A DNA stretch of 27,933 bases from a virus. The DNA is taken from the IMG/VR virus record IMGVR_UViG_3300011115_000123, positions 1-27,933 of that record. One strand, written 5' to 3'. Below, piece by piece: positions 1 through 5,372 of this stretch. The notes under the pieces were generated by a model, which was given only the letters and a program-made list of their open reading frames with translations, did not search any database and was not told the origin of the DNA. Numbering within the stretch: position 1 is the first letter of the stretch; each line of letters opens with the position of its first letter. Position numbers and translations under genes: made by a program.

Positions 1-293
1 CAGCCATTGTTGTTTCTTTCAGAAATTGCTTTTGCCTTGGCTCGGGCATCTTCCTTGGATGATGCGCCCCATGCCTTTAAAGCAAGTGCCAACCGTGTGG
101 GTTCGCCATTCTTTTCCATTGGGCCATTGGTTGCCCCCATTCGTGCAAGGAAAGATGCACGCCTTGGGTTATCGCCAGACTTAACGGGAGGCTTTAGCTT
201 TCCCCCCGTTTCCGCTGCATAACTCGCCCGCCCTTTGGCGTTTAACCCACCTTCGGGGTTCTTACCTTCTTTGCGAGTCCATGCGGCAGTCAT
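1..293 (-). CDS. Small basic phage protein, DUF6321-like (3' end cut by window edge)
   Basis: The frame opens at an ATG whose A is at 293 and stays open to the left edge, so the C-terminus is missing. The start MTAAWTRKEGKNPEGGLNAK, followed by a Gly/Lys-rich stretch and a segment containing DNPRRASFLARMG and LKAWGASSKEDARAKA, matches my memory of a small basic protein (DUF6321) common in aquatic phages; its function is not known. The abundance of Lys and Arg suggests nucleic-acid or virion contact, which is inference. The start overlaps the stop of the preceding gene by ATGA. It lies just downstream of terminase, where portal-proximal genes usually sit. Confidence 0.8.
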   Translation of the reverse strand, partial: MTAAWTRKEGKNPEGGLNAKGRASYAAETGGKLKPPVKSGDNPRRASFLARMGATNGPMEKNGEPTRLALALKAWGASSKEDARAKAKAISERNNNG

Positions 294-445
294 TTGTTCT
301 CAGGCTTTGCAGTCTTAGCAGCTTGTTTAAAATCTTTGTCGGTAGGGGCATCTTTACTGCCCACTTTGTTCATCTTTTCGCCTGAACCCGCCTTGATTCG
401 CTCTTGTTTTGCCAAAATATTGGCATAAAGTCCAGCTTTAGACAT
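290..445 (-). CDS. 51-aa conserved phage protein (LYANI / GSGEKM type)
   Basis: A 51-residue frame begins MSKAGLYANILAKQERIKAG and continues GSGEKMNKVGSKDAPT, ending in a Lys-rich tail. From memory the pattern LYANI..K..RIKAGSGEKM..xGSKxAPT recurs in many uncultured phage genomes next to terminase or portal genes, always without an assigned role. It is hydrophilic and basic, with no membrane segment. It sits two bases after the stop of the upstream gene, and its stop overlaps the next start by ATGA, so it belongs to the packaging operon. A minor virion or packaging-associated role is only a guess from position. Confidence 0.82.
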   Translation of the reverse strand: MSKAGLYANILAKQERIKAGSGEKMNKVGSKDAPTDKDFKQAAKTAKPENK

Positions 446-447
446 GA

Positions 448-762
448 TTAAGCCGAGAAGATGCCAACAGCCAACACTTCAACACCCGCGCCTGTCGTGA
501 TCTTCCATGCGCCATTTCTAGATATGGTGTTCAATTCAATGTTGTATTGACCAACGCCACCGCCAGGCAATGCGGGCAGTATCGTATGGCTAAAGCCAGC
601 GCCATCAAGCAAAATAACACTACCTGTTGCGGCAGTTGATACAGTGCAAGCTAGGCGGTGAATGTAATCCCCCGCTGCGCCTGTGCCGCCCAAAACTTGC
701 GCAGTTTGACTTGCGGCAACGTGTTCATATTGGTAGCGGTAAGGGTCTGATGTTCCACTCAT
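448..762 (-). CDS. Small virion-type protein downstream of TerL, function unknown
   Basis: The protein has 104 aa and is rich in Gly, Ala, Thr and Val. It starts MSGTSDPYRYQYEHVAASQT, followed by alternating hydrophobic/Thr stretches that look like beta strands (RLACTVSTAATGSVILLDG, WKITTGAGVEVLAVGIF). It has no signal peptide and no membrane helix. The composition resembles the other small head-associated proteins in this genome (26546-26908 and 26958-27254), so a head decoration or fibre role is plausible; this is inference from composition and position. Its start overlaps the TerL stop by ATGA. Confidence 0.8.
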   Translation of the reverse strand: MSGTSDPYRYQYEHVAASQTAQVLGGTGAAGDYIHRLACTVSTAATGSVILLDGAGFSHTILPALPGGGVGQYNIELNTISRNGAWKITTGAGVEVLAVGIFSA

Positions 763-2099
763 ATTCGATTACTCCTTGCGGTTTGTTTGTGGATTGCCCA
801 CATATCGTTCATTGTGACTTCGTTTTCAGGGCCAACAATCAACACTTTACTCGGGTCAGGCGGTTTGTCTTTCGGTTCTTCTCGCCAACTAATTGCTAAC
901 ATCCTCATGGCATCAGCGGGGTGACTTGTCCAATCGTGCTTGGGCGTTTGCCTAAAAGCCTTTTTATCCTCATCATACTCACGCTGATACTGCCTTAACG
1001 CTTCTATGCCATCGGCACACTTCTCGGCATCAAACCAACATCTTGGCAATGCCATGCGCACCGCTTGGATGCCATCTTGAACCGTCAAACTAGGCACAAT
1101 TGCCAAGTTGTTAATGCCCAAGTGCGCTGCCATCTGCTCAATTACTGACTTCCCACCGCTTGCCAAAGTCCTTGCCCTTGCATCATGCGGTAGGTAGTGC
1201 TTTCCGTAATTGTAGGGTTTTTCTTTGATTTTTGTAACAAATTCTTCGATTGTTCCACCAGAAAGGGCAAAAAAATCAACAATATGGATTTCACCCCCAA
1301 TGACTTGATACCACCAAATTGCCGTGTCATCGGTATGACCTAAGTCCCAAGCCGTGTGAGTCTTGACCTCAATTTGGTTCTCAACCTTGGTAATGCGCCC
1401 ATCTTCGCTAACCCGACGCATTTCAGTTCCCCATATCGCACCAACGATTGCCGCCTCAAAGCTGCACTCATATTCTTGCAAATATTGATCTTCCGCTAGT
1501 TGTGCTTGTGCCGCTTGTAGCTCTGATTCGGGTAATAGCTTGGATTTACTAGCGGGAAGTGACAAAGTGAACCACTCATTTGGTAGTTTTCGGCTTGTCT
1601 CATAGATGTCCCAAAATTGATTTTTGCCCTTGGGCGTGCCACCAAAAACGCACCACCCTTGTTTATCTGATAAAGCGGGCCTCACCACGTTACCCCAAAC
1701 ACTAGGCTTAAAGTCACCATATTCATCTAGATATAGGCCATCAAAGCCCAACCCACGCATGGCATCGGCATTGTCCGCACCAAATAGCCTGATCTTTGCA
1801 CCGTTTAACAGTTCAATGATTAAGTCGGCCTCATTGCTTTGCTTAGTAATGGGACGGGAAAAGTATTTTAAATAGTCCCACGCCACGCTTTTAGCTTGGC
1901 TTCGGTACGGGGCAACGTACCCAAACAAAGGCATAGGGCTTTTGCAAGTGATGGCTGCCCTGATAAGGTCATTGATAGCCGCAACGGTCTTACCCGCCCT
2001 TCGGTGAGCTACCAAACAAGCCCACCTTTCGGTTCTAGCGTGAAACTCCCTGAACTGCTTTCTAGGGCTGTAAGGGATTTCTATGATTCCGCTTGCCAT
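759..2099 (-). CDS. terL: Terminase large subunit (packaging ATPase/nuclease)
   Basis: This is the motor that pumps DNA into the procapsid and cuts the concatemer. The N-terminal ATPase domain has Walker A AHRRAGKT (res 31-38), Walker B LYLDEY (122-127, with D125 and E126) and a coupling motif GGTPKG (153-158). The C-terminal RNase H-like nuclease shows the expected acidic residues in AWDLGHTDD (D252), VDFF (D275), LPHDA (D306) and HPADAMRM (D396). Its 446 aa are normal for the family. The first 19 nt of the gene overlap the 3' end of terS, and its stop overlaps the next start by ATGA. The packaging type (headful or cohesive ends) cannot be read from the sequence. Confidence 0.97.
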   Translation of the reverse strand: MASGIIEIPYSPRKQFREFHARTERWACLVAHRRAGKTVAAINDLIRAAITCKSPMPLFGYVAPYRSQAKSVAWDYLKYFSRPITKQSNEADLIIELLNGAKIRLFGADNADAMRGLGFDGLYLDEYGDFKPSVWGNVVRPALSDKQGWCVFGGTPKGKNQFWDIYETSRKLPNEWFTLSLPASKSKLLPESELQAAQAQLAEDQYLQEYECSFEAAIVGAIWGTEMRRVSEDGRITKVENQIEVKTHTAWDLGHTDDTAIWWYQVIGGEIHIVDFFALSGGTIEEFVTKIKEKPYNYGKHYLPHDARARTLASGGKSVIEQMAAHLGINNLAIVPSLTVQDGIQAVRMALPRCWFDAEKCADGIEALRQYQREYDEDKKAFRQTPKHDWTSHPADAMRMLAISWREEPKDKPPDPSKVLIVGPENEVTMNDMWAIHKQTARSNRI

Positions 2100-2410
2100 T
2101 TAATGACCATTTCCTGTGGGCCACCATCTGCGCCTGTTACTTCTGAACGTGCCAACTTTGGTACATGGTACTCAACAACGCTTTGGAACAACTCAAACGC
2201 CTTGGCGGGGTTTGGTTTTATGTCGTTAGTTATGTCACCCTCGGCAACGGCATCGAGCCATTCTGCGAGCCTGTGGGCGTTTCCATCGACAAATGAGGCT
2301 ATGGCCTGTCTTGCCTCTTGCGTGACCTTGTTGGGCACTCCTGATGGCCTTCCGTTGGGATTATTGGTCTTACCCTTGCGGCTTTGTTTAACTTTGTTGT
2401 TTTCAATCAT
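2081..2410 (-). CDS. terS: Terminase small subunit (DNA recognition)
   Basis: The protein has about 109 aa and a basic N-terminus, KTNNPNGRPSGVPNKVTQEA, a GRPxGxxNK signature common in small terminases, followed by a helical segment and an acidic/neutral C-terminus ending EMVIKWQAES. It lies immediately upstream of TerL and overlaps it by 19 nt. The ATG at 2410 is preferred because AAGG sits at good spacing upstream. A GTG at 2419 (112 aa) would place that AAGG too close to the start. TerS binds the packaging site and regulates TerL; the site itself is not identified here. Confidence 0.9.
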   Translation of the reverse strand: MIENNKVKQSRKGKTNNPNGRPSGVPNKVTQEARQAIASFVDGNAHRLAEWLDAVAEGDITNDIKPNPAKAFELFQSVVEYHVPKLARSEVTGADGGPQEMVIKWQAES

Positions 2411-2436
2411 TGCTTGCACCTTGTCGGGTGAGTTGC

Positions 2437-2808
2437 TTAATTTAGATACTTTAGTTTGTATAGGGTTGAATCGATGTTTTCTTGAATGTTATCCACAAGC
2501 TGATTAAGTTCCGAGTCTTGGGGTAACTCTTTCCTAATGTTCATTACAAACTTAGATAAGACTTCAAAGTATTTGATTGGATCGGCACTTGGGGGATGGT
2601 ACTCATTGGGGAATTTCTTGAGTTGCCCATATTTGCCCATGTAAGCCTCGGCATAGGCATCGGTTTGTTCTACGATTAGGTCATAAAACGTAGCAAGAGC
2701 CATGTGCTTGCTGAAGCTATTGGTTGTCCAGTGCATCAAGTGGGCGTTTGTGCCGCAGTGTAGTAGTGCAAGAACAAAGTTTGAGACAAAGCCAGCGTAC
2801 TTATCCAT
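2437..2808 (-). CDS. DUF5856-type Dps/ferritin-like phage protein
   Basis: The 123-aa, mostly helical protein has a motif LMHWTTNSFSKHMALATFYD (res 24-43), then EQTDAYAEAYMGKYG and a C-terminal NIRKELPQDSELNQLVDNIQ. The pattern HWxTxSxxxHxAxxxFYD resembles the first helices of Dps/ferritin-like four-helix bundles, and I recall it as DUF5856, a family seen in phages. Whether it binds iron is unclear: His25 and Asp43 are present, but a full ferroxidase set is not obvious. It is the first gene after the 2819-2859 terminator and has an AGGA six bases before its ATG. Being first in the packaging block suggests a virion or DNA-protection role, which is inference. Confidence 0.72.
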   Translation of the reverse strand: MDKYAGFVSNFVLALLHCGTNAHLMHWTTNSFSKHMALATFYDLIVEQTDAYAEAYMGKYGQLKKFPNEYHPPSADPIKYFEVLSKFVMNIRKELPQDSELNQLVDNIQENIDSTLYKLKYLN

Positions 2809-2818
2809 GCTTTTTCCT

Positions 2819-2859
2819 AAAAAAAGTGGTGAGATTGCATTTTAGTACAGTCTCACCAC
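2819..2859 (-). terminator. Strong intrinsic terminator ending the leftward early operon
   Basis: Read on the minus strand, GTGGTGAGA (2859-2851), a 16-nt loop and the exact complement TCTCACCAC (2834-2826) are followed at once by seven T residues (2825-2819). A nine-base perfect stem followed by a U-tract is the classical Rho-independent form. There is no T-run in the other direction, so it acts on leftward transcripts. It follows the YbcO-like stop by 16 bases and precedes the DUF5856 gene. Confidence 0.9.
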
Positions 2860-2874
2860 AAGGCAACTACAATT

Positions 2875-3198
2875 TCAGTATATCGGAATTGGGACATCTT
2901 TGGGCCATTGATTGCTTTCAACTAAGTTATCCACAGTGCTTTGATGGGCTTTTTGCCACATATCCTTGCGTTCATCCTTGGATAGATGCGCCCCTTGATC
3001 TATTTCGTAATGGCATTTGAGACAGAGGGCAGCTACTAGGTTGTCATCGGCCTTAATTCCTTTGCCCTTACCACCGCCCCAATTGCTATGTGCCGCTTGC
3101 ACTCCGTTATCGATGCCACAGTTTTGACAGGCTAAACCCGCCACTAGCTTTAGGAGTTTCTGACTTCTCACATATTGGTGCTTCAAATATTGTGTCAT
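2875..3198 (-). CDS. YbcO/DUF1364-like HNH-fold nuclease
   Basis: The protein has 107 aa. After YVRSQKLLKLVAGLACQNCG (CxxC at the end) come AAHSNWGGGKGKGIKADDN and ALCLKCHYEIDQG, then helical LSKDERKDMWQKAH. The arrangement CxxC, AHxN, Gly/Lys loop, CxxCHxxID is that of the small phage nuclease family typified by E. coli YbcO (DLP12), a zinc-binding HNH-like fold, often found beside ninB and rusA as here. A role in processing recombination intermediates is inferred from that context. Its first 92 nt overlap the zinc-ribbon gene in a different frame. The early start is supported because the YVRSQKL region before the first Cys is part of the recognisable family pattern. Confidence 0.82.
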   Translation of the reverse strand: MTQYLKHQYVRSQKLLKLVAGLACQNCGIDNGVQAAHSNWGGGKGKGIKADDNLVAALCLKCHYEIDQGAHLSKDERKDMWQKAHQSTVDNLVESNQWPKDVPIPIY

Positions 3199-3328
3199 CT
3201 TTGATTGCGTATTCTCTTGTTAGATATTTGTGACCGTTATCGCAAAGACGTTTTCTAAGGATGAACTCGGGGTTTGCCCTAGTGTCTATGACTTTGTTGT
3301 GGCGGGTCTTGCATACAGGACACATCAT
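3107..3328 (-). CDS. Small NrdR-type zinc-ribbon protein
   Basis: A 73-aa protein starts MMCPVCKTRHNKVIDTRANP, followed by ILRKRLCDNGHKYLTREY. This closely resembles the N-terminal zinc ribbon of the ribonucleotide-reductase repressor NrdR (CPxC..xxVxDSR....RRRRxC..C..RFTTYE), but the last metal ligand is His (CDNGH) and the ATP-cone domain is absent. The remaining 30 residues (TPKASGGFSLSKLWHR end) look like a tail. Such orphan ribbons are frequent in phages and may bind DNA. Its start overlaps the upstream stop by ATGA, and its 3' 92 nt overlap the YbcO-like gene. Confidence 0.78.
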   Translation of the reverse strand: MMCPVCKTRHNKVIDTRANPEFILRKRLCDNGHKYLTREYAIKDDTIFEAPICEKSETPKASGGFSLSKLWHR

Positions 3329-3957
3329 GTGTTTTTTTCCTCAATATTGTAAAACCAATTATCGCCCGCTGACCATTTGCGAGTGCCATCAACCGTCCAT
3401 AGCCTTTGTGCGGCTTTAAAATCGGGGTGTTTTGTCTCCGAGGGAATTAGGCTTTGGTCATACCACAAGCATCGGTTGTTGGGTTGACACGCAAATTGAC
3501 CGTTTTCTAGCGCAATGAAGTTAAAACTCTTGTGTTCCTCGGCTTGTTCGGTGAAACCCGTGTCAAGTTCCATCCCATCCGCACAAAAGTCCACGGTAAA
3601 CAAATACCGCCCAAAATGCCATTCTTTGTCTTTGCCATAGAACTTAACGCCCAAGTTACGCAAGCCAATCTTCTCAAGGATTGTGAATTTGTAGCCCATG
3701 CAATCCCATAATTGCAAGGTATCTATGGGCAAATTACCCGCATCGGTGTGCCAAACATAGGCATGGATGGGTAGCTTGTCGTATAAAGCCCCATATGCGG
3801 GGAGTAATGATTCAATTCGGAATACTTGACCCCTTAAGGCTTTCAGGCTTACCCATATTGCGGGTTCTAGCTCACCATGCCCTTTGTGATCGTTGTATAA
3901 AAACTCACGTTTTACAAAACATTTCATGGGGGGCAACGATGCAATGATGTAACTCAT
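3325..3957 (-). CDS. Conserved phage hypothetical protein (210 aa)
   Basis: The protein begins MSYIIASLPPMKCFVKREFL and contains YNDHKGHGE, LPAYGALYDKLPIHAYVW, LPIDTLQLWDCMGY, GRYLFTVDFC and FACQPNNRCLWYDQS. I recognise this pattern as a protein widespread in environmental phages, unassigned in function. It is rich in aromatic residues and looks like a globular mixed alpha/beta fold without membrane segments. The frame extends upstream to 3990, but the ATG at 3957 overlaps the preceding stop by ATGA, the rule in this operon, and fits the family start. Context among ninB, rusA and nuclease genes suggests an early-infection role. Confidence 0.85.
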   Translation of the reverse strand: MSYIIASLPPMKCFVKREFLYNDHKGHGELEPAIWVSLKALRGQVFRIESLLPAYGALYDKLPIHAYVWHTDAGNLPIDTLQLWDCMGYKFTILEKIGLRNLGVKFYGKDKEWHFGRYLFTVDFCADGMELDTGFTEQAEEHKSFNFIALENGQFACQPNNRCLWYDQSLIPSETKHPDFKAAQRLWTVDGTRKWSAGDNWFYNIEEKNT

Positions 3958-4196
3958 GCTTGTCCCCTTGCTCGGATAGCGCCAGCACATTCGCTTGCTC
4001 CCTCACCCATGAATTCATATCTACCTTGTATGTCTATCCAAGATAGGTAAAAGCCGTCACAGATTTCTGCACACGCCTCACGCTCGGCAGAAGCGACAAG
4101 GGCGGCAAACTCCCATAATGGTTCATAACCACTTTCACCATGTGCATATTGCCAACCAGCCTCTTTTGCCATGCGAATCATGTCTTCTCTGTTCAT
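3954..4196 (-). CDS. Small conserved phage protein (MIRMAKEAG type)
   Basis: The 80-aa protein starts MNREDMIRMAKEAGWQYAHG, with a middle LWEFAALVASAEREACAEIC and a C-terminus GASECAGAIRARGQA. The pattern of a short amphipathic start, then FAALVAxAEREACAxxC...IRARG, recurs in many phage genomes as an uncharacterised small protein. It is acidic and helical. Both ends are coupled by ATGA overlaps, to ninB upstream and the 210-aa gene downstream. The function is not known. Confidence 0.83.
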   Translation of the reverse strand: MNREDMIRMAKEAGWQYAHGESGYEPLWEFAALVASAEREACAEICDGFYLSWIDIQGRYEFMGEGASECAGAIRARGQA

Positions 4197-4594
4197 GCTT
4201 CAATTCCTTTATCGGCCATCCAAGCCATTAACCATTCAATAAACTCCGAACCTTCCTCTTTGGTAAATTTGTGGCTTTGCACACCTAGTTGCACCACCCT
4301 TTGACCGTCCAAACTAGGGACAACCCTACCAATCTTGCGGCCTGTTTCGTTTGCCCAGGCATCTATAAGCAACCTTTTCCAACACTCCGCATCCCAATCC
4401 GACCCCGCAACCTTCATTTCTTTGGTTACTTTGTCAATCAGGGCGTGAAACATATCGTTTTGCTCATTGCTTCGGTTGGCTTTTTTGACCTCAAGGCGTA
4501 GCTGCTTGCCCGCTTGCAAGGTTTCTTTGATCTTCGGCCACAAGTCTTTTAAGACGGTGTGGGCTTGTTGGCTATTGTGTAGGGTGTAAATCAT
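4193..4594 (-). CDS. ninB: NinB-like recombination mediator (lambda Orf family)
   Basis: The 133-aa protein has KKANRSNEQNDMFHALIDKV (res 38-57), then DWDAECWKRLLIDAWANE and VVPSLDGQRVVQLGVQSHKF, ending in EFIEWLMAWMADKGIEA. The RSxEQNxxxHAxxxxI...W....K..L and VPSLDG.. signatures are those of NinB/Orf, which in lambda binds single-stranded DNA and helps load the annealing protein, partly replacing host RecFOR. Here a DUF1071 annealing protein and exonuclease are encoded on the opposite strand (8074-9284), so a functional partner is present in the genome. Its start overlaps the 29-aa membrane protein gene by ATGA. Confidence 0.9.
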   Translation of the reverse strand: MIYTLHNSQQAHTVLKDLWPKIKETLQAGKQLRLEVKKANRSNEQNDMFHALIDKVTKEMKVAGSDWDAECWKRLLIDAWANETGRKIGRVVPSLDGQRVVQLGVQSHKFTKEEGSEFIEWLMAWMADKGIEA

Positions 4595-4680
4595 GGCTTG
4601 AATCCTATAAAGTAAGCAACCAATCCCCAGTGGACAATGAGTAAAACAACCAAAATGGTGAACACGGCTTTATTGCTCAT
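4591..4680 (-). CDS. 29-aa single-pass membrane mini-protein
   Basis: The sequence is MSNKAVFTILVVLLIVHWGL followed by VAYFIGFKP. Nearly the whole chain is one hydrophobic helix with a short polar start. Its ATG overlaps the rusA stop (ATGA) and its TGA overlaps the ninB start (ATGA), so it fits between two genes with no free bases, which is strong support for a real gene despite the length. The function is unknown. Tiny early membrane proteins of phages sometimes act on host membrane enzymes, but nothing in the sequence shows that. Confidence 0.72.
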   Translation of the reverse strand: MSNKAVFTILVVLLIVHWGLVAYFIGFKP

Positions 4681-5096
4681 GATTGCCTCACCATAACTTC
4701 AACTTTTGCAACTTCCCCGTAAACTTTGGTTGAGTGAATGGATGTAATTTGCGAATCGTTGTCAAATACGATTTTGTCCATGCCATCGATGACCGCTTTA
4801 ATTACGTTGTCCAAATCGGGGCGTTTGGTGTGTTTCTCGGTATTGCTTAAACAAGCCTCTGTGCGTTTTTTTGAGTATGAGGCGGGAATGGGAAAGGTAA
4901 CGTAAATAAACGCCTCTAATGCCCCTTCTAAGGCTTTTGATGCACCCATTGCCGCCTTTGCCATCATTCCAACCTCGGTTTCATAAGTTTTGGTCTTTTC
5001 GGGAGTGTAAGCAACGGGAAACTTTCCCCTTGTTGAAAACCTTGGCCTACCCTTGGCTACGGGGTGTCCATACACCGTGAACATGATGGAAATCAT
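4677..5096 (-). CDS. rusA: RusA-family Holliday junction resolvase
   Basis: The enzyme is a dimeric, Mg2+-dependent endonuclease that cuts four-way DNA junctions. The 139 aa show HPVAKGRPRFS near the N-terminus (res 11-21) and the catalytic region RPDLDNVIKAVIDGMDKIVF followed by DNDSQI (res 93-117), with Asp94 and Asp96 and a later Asp (D112 or D114) in the positions of the RusA acidic cluster. The length is normal. It is coupled by ATGA overlaps at both ends. An in-frame ATG at residue 5 is an alternative start. With ninB and the YbcO-like nuclease it forms a Nin-region-like recombination group. Confidence 0.93.
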   Translation of the reverse strand: MISIMFTVYGHPVAKGRPRFSTRGKFPVAYTPEKTKTYETEVGMMAKAAMGASKALEGALEAFIYVTFPIPASYSKKRTEACLSNTEKHTKRPDLDNVIKAVIDGMDKIVFDNDSQITSIHSTKVYGEVAKVEVMVRQS

Positions 5097-5272
5097 TTTT
5101 TGTCCCTTTGATCGTTCATGCGCTTGCGTAAGTCATCGGCAGCCGCTTGCCCACGTTTCTTGGCTATGTCCAAAAGGGTTTGTTGCCACCAATATTGGGC
5201 TTCCCCCCGCCCTTCCTCTAGCGCTTTCTTGCGGTAGCGCCTGATCCATTCCATTGCTTCCGTTTGTCTCAT
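5093..5272 (-). CDS. Small phage protein, RRYRKKALEEGRG type (59 aa)
   Basis: From the ATG at 5272 the frame reads MRQTEAMEWIRRYRKKALEE, then GRGEAQYWWQQTLLDIAKKRG and AAADDLRKRMNDQRDKK, a charged helical protein. I recall similar W.xRYR..AL..GR...WW..T..DI...RG..AA.DLR.RMN proteins in other phages; the role is unknown. GGAG sits just upstream of the ATG. The same frame could start earlier at a TTG (5362, 89 aa, TTGA overlap with the methyltransferase stop), but those first 30 residues look like an out-of-frame reading of the neighbouring gene. The stop overlaps the rusA start by ATGA. Confidence 0.7.
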   Translation of the reverse strand: MRQTEAMEWIRRYRKKALEEGRGEAQYWWQQTLLDIAKKRGQAAADDLRKRMNDQRDKK

Positions 5273-5372
5273 AGTCTCCCGTAAGTTCAAGCGCTCTTGT
5301 GATGACAAAGTGGCTAAATTGTTGGCCTTCTCTAACCCGATCAAGAATTCTGTTTGCTTCAAAGTGATTCAC
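5133..5372 (-). CDS. Small overlapping phage protein, NRILDRVREG type
   Basis: This frame starts at a GTG (5372) with an excellent GGAGG seven bases upstream and reads MNHFEANRILDRVREGQQFS, then HFVITRALELTGDYE. The motif EANRILDRVREG....I..AL..TGD resembles small phage proteins I have seen beginning exactly this way. After about residue 37 the sequence (QALPQESARGRAGGSPILVA) looks like an out-of-frame reading of the 59-aa gene, so the tail to residue 79 may be a read-through left by a small indel that removed an earlier stop. The function is unknown. It overlaps the end of the methyltransferase by 14 nt. Confidence 0.5.
   Translation of the reverse strand: MNHFEANRILDRVREGQQFSHFVITRALELTGDYETNGSNGMDQALPQESARGRAGGSPILVATNPFGHSQETWASGCR

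Noticed and set aside
7-222. Plus-strand open frame at the left edge
   Set aside because: It is the antisense of the DUF6321-like gene on the minus strand, which has the better start and recognisable sequence.
1624-2507. Plus-strand open frames across the terminase genes (for example 1896-2507)
   Set aside because: Antisense to well-supported TerL and TerS; no ribosome site and low-complexity composition.
2437-2808. Terminase-associated HNH or portal gene
   Set aside because: The protein is helical and Dps-like, with no HNH residues and far too short for a portal.
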